This document shows positions 9,139 to 18,890 of a stretch of 64,000 nucleotides of DNA, piece after piece (position 1 is the stretch's first letter; each line of letters starts with the position of its first letter). Where the stretch lies: the NCBI GenBank assembly GCA_965222015.1, contig CBDCTL010000023.1:186001-250000 (forward strand). Reading direction: 5' to 3'. The notes beneath the pieces are model-generated. The model saw nothing but the letters and a program-made list of their open reading frames with translations. It made no database searches and was not told the origin of the DNA. The position numbers and the translations under genes were made by a program. This DNA comes from JANQPX01 sp965222015 (GTDB taxonomy: Bacteria > Pseudomonadota > Alphaproteobacteria > Geminicoccales > Geminicoccaceae).

Positions 9139-10194
9139 TCAGAAGGGATCGGCGGGACGGCCCAGGATCGCGGCGAAGCGGGTGCGATAGCGCTCGGAGA
9201 CCTCGGGATTGACCGGCCTCGCCGGCGGACGGCCATTGAAAAGGCCGATCAGCTGGGTCGCGGCGTAGCGGGCCATGGTGGCGCGGCTGTCATGGGTGAC
9301 GCCTGCGGTATGCGGGCTCGCGATCACGGTGTCGAAGGCGAGCAACGGGTGGTCGGCGGGCGGTGGTTCGCGCTCCCAGACGTCAAGCCCGGCGCCGGCG
9401 ACCCTGCCGGAGCGGAGCGCTTCCAGCAAGGCGGGCTCGTCGATGATGCCGCCGCGTGCGGTCGAGACCACCAGGGCTCCTTCGGGCAGTCGGGCGAACG
9501 CGTCCTGGCCGATCAAACCCTCGGTCTCCGCGGTCAGCGGGCAGTGGATCGTCAGGATCTCGGCCTCGGCAAGGAGGTTGTCGAAGGTCGCGGGCTCGGC
9601 GTGACGCCCCGTCACCTCCTCCTCGTTCAGATAGGGATCGAAGGCGAGCACCCGGCAGGCGAACACGTCCCGGCAGATCGCGGCGACCCGCCTGCCGATA
9701 TAGCCGAGCCCGACGATGCCGACCGTGCGACCCTCGAGATTGCGGCCGAGCAGGTCGGTGCGGGCGCCGGTCCAGCCGCGGCGAAGCAGCCGGTCGCTCT
9801 CGCCGATGCGCTTGAGGAGGGAGAGGATCATGGCCATGGCGTGCTCGGCGACCGCCTCGGCATTGCCGCCGGCCTGGTTGACCACCAGCACGCCCGCGCC
9901 GGTACAGGCCTCGATGTCGATGGTGTCGACGCCCGACCCGCTGGAGGAGGCGATCAGCAGATCAGGGCAGCGCTTCAGAAGATCGGGGCCGACCCGAAAG
10001 GCAGGCGGCACCTCGTCCCGCGCCGGGATCTGCTGATAGGCATGAGCGTCCTTCAGGATCGCGAAGGCTTCTTCCGGTGCCATGTCCGAGGTGATCTTCA
10101 CCACCTCCAGGTCCGGCCGCTCGGCCAGAATGTCGTGGGCGTTGGCGGCGGGAAAGGCGTCGAGATAGACGATTTTCGGCATGGGCGTGATCAC
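9139..10194 (-). CDS. D-isomer-specific 2-hydroxyacid dehydrogenase
   Basis: Encodes 351 aa from GTG 10194, which overlaps the stop of the upstream GH2 gene (GTGA); ATG 10182 is an alternative. NAD-binding motif GIVGLGYIGRRVA, catalytic Arg in STARGGIID, Glu in EREPP and His in SPHTAG are all present. It is a cytosolic NAD(P)-dependent oxidoreductase of the phosphoglycerate/hydroxypyruvate/glyoxylate reductase group; the exact substrate is not set by sequence. Translational coupling to the glycosidase suggests a role in handling a sugar-derived 2-oxoacid. Confidence 0.88.
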   Translation of the reverse strand: MITPMPKIVYLDAFPAANAHDILAERPDLEVVKITSDMAPEEAFAILKDAHAYQQIPARDEVPPAFRVGPDLLKRCPDLLIASSSGSGVDTIDIEACTGAGVLVVNQAGGNAEAVAEHAMAMILSLLKRIGESDRLLRRGWTGARTDLLGRNLEGRTVGIVGLGYIGRRVAAICRDVFACRVLAFDPYLNEEEVTGRHAEPATFDNLLAEAEILTIHCPLTAETEGLIGQDAFARLPEGALVVSTARGGIIDEPALLEALRSGRVAGAGLDVWEREPPPADHPLLAFDTVIASPHTAGVTHDSRATMARYAATQLIGLFNGRPPARPVNPEVSERYRTRFAAILGRPADPF

Positions 10195-11963
10195 CAGACC
10201 TCGTGATAGAAGCGTTTCAGCGCGTCGAAGGCGAGTTTTTTCGTGGTCTTGTCCTCGGCGATCAGGCCCTTTCGATTCCAGCCGCGCTGAAAGCCGTTCT
10301 TTCGCCGCTCGGAGCGGAAATCATAGAGGATCCAGGGGCAAAAGCCCTGGATCGCCTCGATCCCGGCGATGGTCTCGAACTGCCGTTCATAGCACTCCAG
10401 CATCTGGTCCTCGGAGAACAGGGCGTTGTCCTCGCTTCGCCGCCCCGCCGGTGCATCCGCGCCGGTCTCGGTGACGATCAGCGGCCGATCCAGGTCGTAA
10501 TTCCCGCCGATCGCGACAAGGTCGGAAAAGTCCGGCTCGTACCAGCCGTAATATTCGTTGATCCCGACCAGATCGAGATGGGCGGCGAGGCGGTCCTCGA
10601 CCTTGCGGGCGCGCTGGTTGACCAGGCAGGCCGCCGCGACCAAGCGGGAGGAATCGAGTGTTCGCGCGGTTTCCGTGAGCCGCCGCATGAAGGCGAGACG
10701 GGCGTCGGTGTCGGCATTCTCGTTGCCTACGCCCCAGGCGATCACGCTCGCCCGGTTGCGATCGCGCAGGATCAGCTCCCGAAGCTGATTGTCGGCATCG
10801 GCGAAGGTCGCCTCGTTCTCGAAGGCGATCGACCAGTAGACCGGGATTTCCTCCCAGAGCATCAGCCCGATCTCGTCGGCGATCTCGGCGGCGCGCTCGT
10901 GGTGGGGGTAGTGGGCGAGGCGCATGAAGTTGCAGCCGAGTTCCTTGGCGTGGGCGAAGCGTCTTCGGATATCCTCGTCGCCGCTGACCCGGCCGTGATC
11001 CCGATCGTCCTCATGGGCGCAGATGCCTTTGAGCCGGATCGGCTCGCCGTTCAGAAGGATCGTCCGACCCTCGGTCCTGATCTCGCGAAAGCCGACTTTT
11101 TCGACGATCCGATCCTCGCCGAAGCGGAGTTCGACGTCGTGGAGCTTCGGGCTTTCCGGGCTCCAGAGCTCGGGCGAAGCGTCCAGGGTCGCGGAAGCGC
11201 GGCCACCCCGGACGGGGAGCCGCGTATCGACGCCGAGTTCGGGGATCCTGAGTACCGCCTCGCCGTCGATTGCATCGGAAAGCGAAAGCCCGACATCGAT
11301 CCTGCTGAACGTCCCGTCCGGCGCCAGACGTACGAAAAAATCCTTGATGAAGACCGCTGGCAGAGGGATCAGTTCGACGTCACGAAACACGCCGCCATAG
11401 TTGAACCAATCGGTGTGGCGCATGGGCACGCGATCCAGGCTGCGCTCGTTGTTGACGCAGAGGAACAGCCAGTTATCAACCTCGAGCGCCTCCGTCAGCT
11501 CGACGAAAAACGGGGTCGAGCCGCCGAGGTGGTTGCCGAGAAAACGCCCGTTCAAGAAAACCTTCGTGTCGTAGTGGGCGGCGCCGATGCGCAGCGTGAC
11601 ACGCTCGCCGTCCCGCAGCGGCGCTTGCTCGAAACGGCGGCCGTACCAGGCGCTGCCCTCATAGTGAAAGTTTTCGGGCCGGGCGAGATTCCAACAGGAC
11701 GGAACCTCCGTCGTCTCGCCGTTCCGGACGTCGTAGTCCCAGGGCACCGTCCGCCCTTCGATCGGCAGATGGCCATCGCGATACCAATGCTGGCGAAGGC
11801 CGGTATCGCAGCGATCGAGCGTGAACGCCCATGTCCCGTTCAGCGAGCGACGCGGCCGGCCGCGCGTGAAAACCATGCCGCGGTGGTCGAGGTCGCGGCG
11901 ATCGAACGGTGCTGCATAGGCCTCGTCATGCAGAAGATCGAGGGCGTTGCTGGCTTCGGTCAT
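10191..11963 (-). CDS. glycoside hydrolase family 2 (beta-glucuronidase/galactosidase-like)
   Basis: Encodes 590 aa, near the length of UidA-type beta-glucuronidases. Sugar-binding, immunoglobulin-like and TIM-barrel regions occur in order; the GH2 signature FNYGGVFRDVELIP lies at 187-200. The acid/base is Glu415 in WGVGNEN and the nucleophile is Glu499 in VTETGAD. No signal peptide is visible, so it is probably cytosolic and acts on imported oligosaccharides or glucuronides. It forms an operon with the downstream 2-hydroxyacid dehydrogenase gene. Whether it is a glucuronidase or galactosidase is open. Confidence 0.88.
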   Translation of the reverse strand: MTEASNALDLLHDEAYAAPFDRRDLDHRGMVFTRGRPRRSLNGTWAFTLDRCDTGLRQHWYRDGHLPIEGRTVPWDYDVRNGETTEVPSCWNLARPENFHYEGSAWYGRRFEQAPLRDGERVTLRIGAAHYDTKVFLNGRFLGNHLGGSTPFFVELTEALEVDNWLFLCVNNERSLDRVPMRHTDWFNYGGVFRDVELIPLPAVFIKDFFVRLAPDGTFSRIDVGLSLSDAIDGEAVLRIPELGVDTRLPVRGGRASATLDASPELWSPESPKLHDVELRFGEDRIVEKVGFREIRTEGRTILLNGEPIRLKGICAHEDDRDHGRVSGDEDIRRRFAHAKELGCNFMRLAHYPHHERAAEIADEIGLMLWEEIPVYWSIAFENEATFADADNQLRELILRDRNRASVIAWGVGNENADTDARLAFMRRLTETARTLDSSRLVAAACLVNQRARKVEDRLAAHLDLVGINEYYGWYEPDFSDLVAIGGNYDLDRPLIVTETGADAPAGRRSEDNALFSEDQMLECYERQFETIAGIEAIQGFCPWILYDFRSERRKNGFQRGWNRKGLIAEDKTTKKLAFDALKRFYHEVW

Positions 11964-12130
11964 GGGATCCGCCGGGCTGTCGAGGGCCGCCGAAAGGGCG
12001 ATGCCGAGAGGAGCGTTCTACCGAATTCCGGCTGTGGTTCAAAGGCCCATCAAGGCCGCCATGATCGTAGCGCTGCCCCTCGCCTTCGCGCTCGTCGTCC
12101 CTACATCTAAAACCGAAGGAGACGCTCCCG

Positions 12131-12568
12131 ATGCCGACCGGCAGACCGCTCCCCATCCCCTGGCGACCGCTCGTCGTCGCCCTCGTCTGCGCCGCACTTG
12201 CCGGCTGTCAGCAATATTGGCGGGAAAGCGGCGTCTGGGACATCGGCGAGCATCAGGGCCTGCTGCTCGACATCAGCAACTACTACCACCGCCACGCCAT
12301 GGAGGAAGGCGGACGCTGCCGGTCCCCGATCCTGGAAGGCGTCACCCAGGCCGCGGTCGACGATCTCGAGGACGGCTCGCTCGATGTGCATCTCCATTAC
12401 CGCTATCGCGATTTCCTGAACGACGGCGACGACTGCGACTGGCGGTTCCGCCGGCTGCGCTGCACGATCATGCGCGAATGCCGCGGCTTCGCCGCCCGCG
12501 ACTTTCTGGTGGAAAAAACCGATGCGGGCTTCGACATCATCGACATGAGCGGCGGCCGGCGGCGCTGA
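12131..12568 (+). CDS. small predicted lipoprotein
   Basis: Encodes 145 aa. AAGGAG sits upstream of ATG 12131. The signal sequence ends in lipobox LAGC with Cys26. The mature domain is rich in Asp, Arg and Tyr and carries four further cysteines in two regions (GGRCRS, DDCDWRF, RRLRCTIMREC), suggesting disulphides in the periplasm. No family recognised. Divergent from the GH2 operon and 118 bp before the rhomboid gene. Confidence 0.72.
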   Translation: MPTGRPLPIPWRPLVVALVCAALAGCQQYWRESGVWDIGEHQGLLLDISNYYHRHAMEEGGRCRSPILEGVTQAAVDDLEDGSLDVHLHYRYRDFLNDGDDCDWRFRRLRCTIMRECRGFAARDFLVEKTDAGFDIIDMSGGRRR

Positions 12569-12686
12569 TCGGCCGGCCATGCTTGCGGAAAGGAGCCCAC
12601 TCCTGCAGAACGACACTCGCCGATGCGACGCCGGCCCGGCGTCGCCCGCAGACACTGCCTAAAGACACCGAACCAGCGAGCCCCGC

Positions 12687-13319
12687 ATGAGCGCCACACG
12701 ACCGTCGCAGCCTTTGATCAACCTCCCGCCGCTGACGCTCTGGCTGCTCGTCTCGATGATCGTGGTCTACGGCCTGACGCTGTTCGCCCCGCCCCTTCTG
12801 GAGCGCTGGATCATCCTGCATTTCGCCTTCATCCCGGCGGCATGGTTCAGCGACCTCTGGCCGCTCTGGTCGCTGATCGCCGCCCCGCTCACCTATGCCT
12901 TCCTCCATGGCGGGCTGCTGCATCTTGCGCTGAACGGCGTCATGCTCGCGGTCATGGGCCAGGTGCTGGAGCCGAGGCTCGGCAGGCTCAGCTTCTTTTC
13001 CGTCTTCGCCATCGGGGCGATCGGCGGCGCCGCCGTCCACGCGCTGATCGGCGGTTCGCCCGAGATCCCGCTGGTCGGCGCATCGGCGGGCGTGGGCGCC
13101 CTGTACGGCGCCGGGCTGGTGCTGCACGGACGCGGATTCTCGCTCGGCCCGAACACGCAGATCCTGCTGGCGCTCGCCGCATTCTTCGTCGTCACCAACC
13201 TGCTCGGCCTGATCCTGCCGGCGCTCAGCCGCATCGCCTATGTCGCCCATCTCGGCGGCTTCGTGACCGGCATTTTCGCCACGGCCTGGTTGATCCGCCC
13301 GCAACCGACACGGCACTGA
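12687..13319 (+). CDS. rhomboid family intramembrane serine protease
   Basis: Encodes 210 aa with about six transmembrane segments. Catalytic dyad: Ser133 in GASAG (131-135) and His188 in AHLGG; the HGGLLHLALNG motif (His74, His79, Asn83) supplies the oxyanion side. Length and topology match the compact bacterial rhomboid core. It cleaves transmembrane substrates in the inner membrane; the substrate is unknown. Stands alone between a lipoprotein gene and a convergent YdcF-like gene. Confidence 0.93.
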   Translation: MSATRPSQPLINLPPLTLWLLVSMIVVYGLTLFAPPLLERWIILHFAFIPAAWFSDLWPLWSLIAAPLTYAFLHGGLLHLALNGVMLAVMGQVLEPRLGRLSFFSVFAIGAIGGAAVHALIGGSPEIPLVGASAGVGALYGAGLVLHGRGFSLGPNTQILLALAAFFVVTNLLGLILPALSRIAYVAHLGGFVTGIFATAWLIRPQPTRH

Positions 13320-13455
13320 TCCTCGCCGAATCGGCTATCCTGCAGCCGCCCGGCGGTGCATCCGACACGAGAGATCGCCGCCGACGCGCCCAAGCCAGGC
13401 CGCAGACCATCACGCCTGGCTATAGCGGCAGAAACTCCATGAGGTGGCCACGCCA

Positions 13456-14259
13456 CTAGGGCTTCGGGAACAATGCCGAGGTTCGGCCCATCAGACGATA
13501 GGCGAACATCCCGGCCCAGGCTTTGGCGGCGAGATCGAGCTCGCTTAGACGGTTGCTCACATGGGGCTGGGCGATCATCGAGAGGTAGTAGCGGAGATCG
13601 AGATCCCGCGGCCGGCGAAAATCGACCGGTGCCGGAACGACCGACCAGCCAAGCTTTCGGAACACGCCGACGGCGCGCGGCATATGGTAGGCCGAGGTGA
13701 CCAGCAGCCAGACCTCGTCCGCGCCCGGCTCGGCCAGCCGCTTCGAGAAGATCGCATTTTCGTAGGTGTTGCGCGAGTCGCCCTCGACGGTGATCCGATC
13801 ACGCTCGACGCCGGCGCGCACATAGAAGGCGGCGATGTCCGGCGCCTCGCCCTTCGCACCGACCAGGCGCCCCTTGTAGCCGCTGTAGATCAATCTGGCC
13901 TCGGGATGCAGCCTCGCAAGATCGGCCGATACCGTCAGCCGCTCAGCGCCCTCATTCAGCTCGACATAACCTCGCCCCATAGTCGGCCCGACATCGACCC
14001 CGCCGCCCAGCACGACGATGCCGTCGACATGATCGGGCATATCCCTCAGCTCGGAAAACCGGCGCTCCATCGGCAGGAGAAGCCATTGACCAATCGGCAG
14101 GAACGTCACCAGGAACAGGGCGATGGCCGAAGTCAGGAGGAGTCGACGCGCCGGAGCGGGCCATATGCGGGCGGTCACGGCCGAGACCAGAAGCGCCAGC
14201 AGCAGGAGGTTACTCGGCTGCGCCAGCGTCCAGAAAATCTTTGAGATGACGAACGACAT
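13456..14259 (-). CDS. YdcF/ElyC-like DUF218 membrane protein
   Basis: Encodes 267 aa from ATG 14259; starting here gives the family-typical N-terminus MSFVISKIFWTLAQPSNLL, while an ATG at 14298 is possible. Two N-terminal membrane helices precede the DUF218 domain with GIVVLGGGVD, YSGYKG, DSRNTYENA and TSAYHMPRA. E. coli ElyC/SanA relatives affect envelope integrity and lipid carrier use. Likely inner-membrane anchored with a periplasmic domain. Confidence 0.88.
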   Translation of the reverse strand: MSFVISKIFWTLAQPSNLLLLALLVSAVTARIWPAPARRLLLTSAIALFLVTFLPIGQWLLLPMERRFSELRDMPDHVDGIVVLGGGVDVGPTMGRGYVELNEGAERLTVSADLARLHPEARLIYSGYKGRLVGAKGEAPDIAAFYVRAGVERDRITVEGDSRNTYENAIFSKRLAEPGADEVWLLVTSAYHMPRAVGVFRKLGWSVVPAPVDFRRPRDLDLRYYLSMIAQPHVSNRLSELDLAAKAWAGMFAYRLMGRTSALFPKP

Positions 14260-14481
14260 CGCGTAAGGCCAGCATGCGGGAAGGACGGATCGCGGCATGC
14301 CATAGAACGCTCGCACACCTATTGTCCACCGCCGATGCCGGAGACGAACCGACCCGCCCGGCGGCAAGGCGGCATGATATCGGTGCGGTGGCCAAACATG
14401 GTGATAGGCGAGACCGCCCGATGCATCGTCGGCAGGCGATTGGCGGCAGCGCGATCACGACATATGCCCACCGGAGCAGCA

Positions 14482-14979
14482 ATGGCCAGAAAGTCCGAGA
14501 AAGCGCTGACCACGACACCGGCCACCAAGGCGCTCGAACGCCTGGGCGTGGCTTTTCGTCTGCACGCCTACGACTTCGATCCTGGCGATCTCGGCATCGG
14601 CGAGCAGGCCGCCGAAGCGCTCGGCATCGAACCTGCGCGCCTGTTCAAGACCCTGATGGTCAAGATCGACGACGACCGGCCGGCGCTGGCCCTTGTGCCG
14701 GTCTCGGCGGAAACCCGGATGAAGGCGCTCGCCGCGGCGCTCGGCGGCAAACGCGCCCGAATGATCGCGCTCGCCGACGCCGAGCGGCTCTCGGGCTACG
14801 TCAAGGGCGGCATCAGCCCGTTCGGCCAGCGCCAGACGCCGGCGGCGGCCGTCGACCGCTCGGTCGAGCATCACGACACCGTGTTCGTGAATGGCGGCCG
14901 CCGCGGTCTGCAGATCGAGCTTGCGCCCGCCGACCTGATCCGCGCACTCGGCGCGGTCATCGCGGATCTCGGTCGCTGA
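14482..14979 (+). CDS. ybaK: Cys-tRNA(Pro)/Cys-tRNA deacylase YbaK
   Basis: Encodes 165 aa from ATG 14482 (GGAG 6 nt upstream); the frame extends further upstream but without family similarity. Motifs: FKTLMVKIDDD (catalytic Lys region) and GYVKGGISPFGQR, the YbaK signature. The enzyme hydrolyses mischarged Cys-tRNA(Pro) after ProRS error. Cytosolic. Divergent from the YdcF-like gene. Confidence 0.9.
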   Translation: MARKSEKALTTTPATKALERLGVAFRLHAYDFDPGDLGIGEQAAEALGIEPARLFKTLMVKIDDDRPALALVPVSAETRMKALAAALGGKRARMIALADAERLSGYVKGGISPFGQRQTPAAAVDRSVEHHDTVFVNGGRRGLQIELAPADLIRALGAVIADLGR

Positions 14980-15001
14980 ACCCCAAATTCCGAGTAGACG
15001 A

Positions 15002-15778
15002 TCAGCCCGTGATCGAAAGAGCGATCTCGCCGAACGGACCAAAATTCGCCACGGCCGCCTGACCGCGCGCAATGTTGATTACGCCGGCGCAGGTGCCGGT
15101 ACTGACCCAGTCACCGGCTTTGAGCCCCTCGCCCGAGACAGCGAGATCGTTGGCGAGCCAGAGCAGGGCGTTCAGCGGATGGCCGAGAACGTTCGCGCCC
15201 GAGCCGCTCGCCACCTCCTCGCCCTCGACGTCAACGTGGACGGCAACCTGCGAGAGATCATGCGCCCGCCAGTCGGTGAGCCCCTCGCCGGGCATGAAGC
15301 CGACATTCGCCCCGAAGTCCGCCGTGACGATGATGGCGTTCCGAAAGAGCTCGTCGGGGAGGCGAAGGCCGATGATCTCGAAGGCGGGATGAACCGTGGC
15401 CACGGCCGCGTCGGTTTCATCTCGCGTGTAGGGCCGATCCCGCGCCGGCAGGTCCGCGTCGAGACGAAGCGCAAATTCCGGCTCGAGGCCGATCAGGCCG
15501 TGGCCGGGCTCGGCGATGGAAGCGCCGGCTTCATGGCAGTCGCGTGCGAACAGCGGCGCCCTGAAAGGATGGTCGGTGCCCAGCATGGCCTGGGCCGCGG
15601 GATTGGTCGCACCGATCTTATAGCCCGCCCGGTCGGTACCGTAAGCCTCGATCGCCACACGCTGGATCGCATAGGCAGCAGCCTCGTCCTCCGGCAGGCC
15701 GCCCGGCAGGACCGCCAGGTTCCGGCGCTCCTTTCTGGCCTCGGCAAGCGCCAGGCCCGCTTCACGATGATCCGCCAT
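15002..15778 (-). CDS. 2-keto-4-pentenoate hydratase-like (FAH family)
   Basis: Encodes 258 aa. The MhpD/fumarylacetoacetate hydrolase-type fold is indicated by YKIGATN near residue 55, LEPEFALRL with the metal-binding acidic pair, FEIIGLR and a C-terminal STGTCAGV. Members hydrate 2-hydroxypentadienoate or decarboxylate 4-oxalocrotonate in aromatic meta-cleavage pathways. No other aromatic-degradation gene lies nearby, so the actual substrate is uncertain. Convergent with ybaK, gap of 22 bp. Confidence 0.82.
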   Translation of the reverse strand: MADHREAGLALAEARKERRNLAVLPGGLPEDEAAAYAIQRVAIEAYGTDRAGYKIGATNPAAQAMLGTDHPFRAPLFARDCHEAGASIAEPGHGLIGLEPEFALRLDADLPARDRPYTRDETDAAVATVHPAFEIIGLRLPDELFRNAIIVTADFGANVGFMPGEGLTDWRAHDLSQVAVHVDVEGEEVASGSGANVLGHPLNALLWLANDLAVSGEGLKAGDWVSTGTCAGVINIARGQAAVANFGPFGEIALSITG

Positions 15779-15860
15779 TGCTCCTCCCAGATCTTCGGTT
15801 TGCGAAGGAATGGTAGACGGCGACCCGGTTCGGACTCAAGAGCCGCAGGCACCTGACATG

Positions 15861-16769
15861 TCAGGGCTTGGTCTTGTGCATCAGGACATCGCCGCCCGGA
15901 TCGACCAGCATCACGCCGGCAGGCGTCCCGTCCGCCTTGGCGCTCGCCCAGCGATCCACCAGCGTGTTGAGATAGCTGGACTGACCGATCTCGGGCACGT
16001 CGAACCAGTCCCGGGTGGTCTTCACCTGGACGACGCCGCCGCCGACCGGTTCGATCTCGGAGAACAGCTTGATCCCGGCGACGCTCCAGGCACGAGCGTT
16101 CAGATAGGAGACGCTGTCTCGAAAATGCTCCATCGCCTCGACATCGATACCGACGATCTCGGGGCTGGAGGCGAGCACCAGTTCGGTCGGCACCCGGCTC
16201 TGATCGCCCGGCTTGCGGATCGGCACCGGGCTGATGATCTCGCGGCCGCTGTGACCGATGCGCGGCCGCGCCGGGTCCTTCGGCAGCCGGTCGCGCCGCT
16301 CCACGAAGTCGAGCATGCCTTCGAGAATGGTCTCTTCGTCAGGCAGGTCTTCGACCGAAGGCGGGGCCGCGGCCGGCTTCTCCCGAGCCGTCTTCTCCTG
16401 AAAGGCGTCGCGCACGGCCACCGGCGCTTCGGGTGACAGATCCGGCACGGCACCCGGCGTTTCGATCGGTGTCTCGACGATCGAGGCCGCCGACGGTGCC
16501 CGTCCCTCGACCAGAAGCGAGGCATGCACCCAGCCCAGAAGCCCGCCGGTGCCGATCACTTCGACATGATGCCAGTCGCCCTTCTGCGTACGCTCGACGA
16601 CCTTCTGGCCGCGGCTCAACTGGCGCTTGATTTCGGCGCCGGTGTCCGGCCCGCGCCGCAGGTTGACGTTGTCGCCCGCGATCGTCCAATGGTCGCCGGG
16701 CGCCGCGACCGCCGGGCCAGCGACCATCGGCATCGTCAACAGAAAAATCAGCGGCCACCTCATCGGCAT
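15861..16769 (-). CDS. exported SH3-domain protein
   Basis: Encodes 302 aa from ATG 16769 (ATG 16763 also possible), with a signal peptide (MPMRWPLIFLLTMPMVAGPA, cleavage near AVA). A bacterial SH3 domain follows with the motif NVNLRRGPDTGAEIKRQL and GLLGWVHASLL. The rest is Pro/Glu-rich, then a C-terminal region (about 200-300) of unknown type. SH3b domains bind peptidoglycan or its peptides, so this is probably a periplasmic cell-wall-associated protein. Confidence 0.75.
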   Translation of the reverse strand: MPMRWPLIFLLTMPMVAGPAVAAPGDHWTIAGDNVNLRRGPDTGAEIKRQLSRGQKVVERTQKGDWHHVEVIGTGGLLGWVHASLLVEGRAPSAASIVETPIETPGAVPDLSPEAPVAVRDAFQEKTAREKPAAAPPSVEDLPDEETILEGMLDFVERRDRLPKDPARPRIGHSGREIISPVPIRKPGDQSRVPTELVLASSPEIVGIDVEAMEHFRDSVSYLNARAWSVAGIKLFSEIEPVGGGVVQVKTTRDWFDVPEIGQSSYLNTLVDRWASAKADGTPAGVMLVDPGGDVLMHKTKP

Positions 16770-16975
16770 CTCTGCATGCTGCCACCAGCGTTCCAACTCA
16801 TCGGCATGCACCTAAGCCGTTGCGCGTCATATTTCAACCATAAATTGCTTTAACTTATAGATTCAAAACCGAAGGGAACGCTGTCGAAAACGGCTGCAGC
16901 GACATTTCGCCGGCCGGCGGCGCTTGATTTCGGCCGGCCGTCCGTGCCAAGTGCAGAGAGGAGGAGGATGAGAAC

Positions 16976-17701
16976 ATGCGGGCGACGTTCGACTACGGCG
17001 GCAAGACAGTGCTGATCTCCGGCGGTTCCAGCGGCATCGGCCTGGCGATCGCCAAGGCGTTTCAGGAGGCGGGCGGCGATGTCTGGATCACCGGCACGCG
17101 CGCCGAAAGGTCGAATTATGCAGGCGACCTGACGGGGCTCACATTTCGACAGCTGGACATGGAGGATGCGCGCGCGGTCGAGGCTCTGCCGGGTGAGATG
17201 TCCGCGCTCGACGTGCTGATCAATTGCGCCGGCAACACCATCCGCGACGAGGCGGCCTACAAGCCCGAGAATTTCGAGAAGGTGATCGCGATCAATCTCT
17301 CCGGCACCTTCCGCCTCTCGATGGCGGCGCTGCCTTTGCTGAAGAAAGCTTCGGGCAATGTGGTCAACATCGCCTCGATGACGAGCTATTTCGGCGCGCC
17401 GGGATCGCCGGGCTACGGCGCCAGCAAGGCGGGCATTCTCGAACTCACCCAGACCCTGGGGGTGGCCTGGGCCCCGTTCGGCGTGCGCGTGAACGGGATC
17501 GCACCCGGCTGGATCGAGACCAAGCTCACCGAATACTGGCGGCAGGACGATCGCGACCGCCAGATTCTCGAACGCACGCCCATGGGTCGCTGGGGCCGTC
17601 CCGACGACATGACGGGTGCTGCACTTTTCCTCGCCTCCGATGCGGCAAGCTTCATCACCGGCGTGACGCTGCCGGTCGACGGCGGCTACACGGCGAAGTG
17701 A
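16976..17701 (+). CDS. short-chain dehydrogenase/reductase (SDR)
   Basis: Encodes 241 aa with a strong GAGGAGG site upstream of ATG 16976. Classical SDR: cofactor loop SGGSSGIG, NAG motif in INCAGN, active-site Ser in NIASM, YGASK and a PGWIETKL stretch. Ends with VDGGYTAK as in FabG-type members. Cytosolic NAD(P)-dependent oxidoreductase; substrate not determined. Divergent from the SH3 protein gene across an AT-rich gap. Confidence 0.9.
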   Translation: MRATFDYGGKTVLISGGSSGIGLAIAKAFQEAGGDVWITGTRAERSNYAGDLTGLTFRQLDMEDARAVEALPGEMSALDVLINCAGNTIRDEAAYKPENFEKVIAINLSGTFRLSMAALPLLKKASGNVVNIASMTSYFGAPGSPGYGASKAGILELTQTLGVAWAPFGVRVNGIAPGWIETKLTEYWRQDDRDRQILERTPMGRWGRPDDMTGAALFLASDAASFITGVTLPVDGGYTAK

Positions 17702-18026
17702 AGGGCTGGCGCGAAGCCTGCTTCCTCCCTGCGACAAATACGATCAATTGACGCCTCTCTTTCGCGCATTACGTTGGCCTTCATGATTGTCCGCTTTCGC
17801 TTTCCGCCGAGTGCGTTCGAAACCGGCAGGCGAAAATTTCCTTGAAGTTCGAGGGAATATCCGGCTCGATTTTGCATTTGCAGCCAGGAAGCGGGCATCG
17901 TGGATCGCCATGGCTTTGGGGGCGGAACGCGCAGCAGGTCCGAAACGCAGGTCCGTGGTCACCACGAGACCGACGATCGGCGGCACCGGGTTCCGGGGCG
18001 ACGAACAACCGGTAGACGAGTGAGCG
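17702..18026. other. intergenic stretch, no gene seen
   Basis: 325 bp between the SDR gene and the next plus-strand gene. Short open frames are present, but none has a good ribosome binding site or similarity. It probably carries the promoter for the gene at 18027. Confidence 0.4.
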
Positions 18027-18890
18027 ATGGCTACAGCAGCGAAAGCGCCGGTGGCGGGCATGACGGGGGCCGTGAGGTCCTTGCAATGGACGATCCAGGA
18101 TATGAATGGATCGGTGGAGCATCTCGGACAGTCCCATGACCATCTGCGCCGCGCGCAAAATGTCATGGCCTGGACGATTGCGATCTTCGGTGCGCTGCTG
18201 CTCTCCGGCCTGGTCTGGATCGCGAACGACATCTTCCATCTCAAAGATCAGCTGATGGCGAACGAACGGCGCTTCGACGGCATGGAAGCGCAGATGACCG
18301 CGCTCGGCACGCGGATCGACGACCTCAACATCACGATCGAGCAGCTCGGCGCCGAACTGCTTGCGACACGCAGCACGCCGGCTCCGGTCGTCGGCCCCGA
18401 CGTCAGTGTTTTGACCACACCTGATCCTGTGCAGAACCCGGCGGCCCTGGCGGAGTCCCCGCCCGAGATCGCGGCACTCGATGCCGCCGTGCAGCCGCAG
18501 CAGCAGGCGGCACTCGCACCCGCAGGCCAAGCGCCCGCAGCCGAAGCGGCAGCCCCGGCAGCGGCCGAGGACGCCGAGGCCCGCCGCGCCTTTCCGGCGT
18601 TCGCGCCCTCACCGCCTGCACCTCGCGAGCAGCTCACGCCGGAGGAACTGGCAGCACCGGGCCCGGTCATCGCCGCCGTCACGCCTGCGGAAGAGCCGGC
18701 GGCCGCAGCACCCGCGGCCGAGCAACCGGCAGAGACCGCGTCCGCCGAGACCGCGGAGGCGCCTGCCCCGGCTGCGGCCGCGGCACCCGCCGGCAATCTC
18801 TCCGACGATCAGCTTCTCTCCTACAATGACGAGCAGATCGATCCGGGCGACGAGCTCCTGCTTTTGGACGAGAACGGCAACCCGCAATAG
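18027..18890 (+). CDS. membrane-anchored protein with Ala/Pro-rich tail, unknown
   Basis: Encodes 287 aa. A single transmembrane helix lies at about residues 48-70 (MAWTIAIFGALLLSGLVWIA), followed by a coiled-coil-like stretch (residues 70-115) and a long low-complexity Ala/Pro/Glu tail ending in an acidic segment (LLSYNDEQIDPGDELLLLDE). Likely one membrane pass with the tail in the periplasm. No family recognised. The base composition of the tail is extremely GC-rich, so the frame was judged by the hydrophobic helix and the coiled coil. Confidence 0.68.
   Translation: MATAAKAPVAGMTGAVRSLQWTIQDMNGSVEHLGQSHDHLRRAQNVMAWTIAIFGALLLSGLVWIANDIFHLKDQLMANERRFDGMEAQMTALGTRIDDLNITIEQLGAELLATRSTPAPVVGPDVSVLTTPDPVQNPAALAESPPEIAALDAAVQPQQQAALAPAGQAPAAEAAAPAAAEDAEARRAFPAFAPSPPAPREQLTPEELAAPGPVIAAVTPAEEPAAAAPAAEQPAETASAETAEAPAPAAAAAPAGNLSDDQLLSYNDEQIDPGDELLLLDENGNPQ

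Noticed and set aside
10203..12110. 635-codon plus-strand open frame opposite the GH2 gene
   Set aside because: GH2 catalytic motifs are on the minus strand; the plus frame has no motif.
17787..18023. 78-codon open frame ending just before the gene at 18027
   Set aside because: Weak start, no similarity and biased Arg/Ala composition; could be leader but not supportable.
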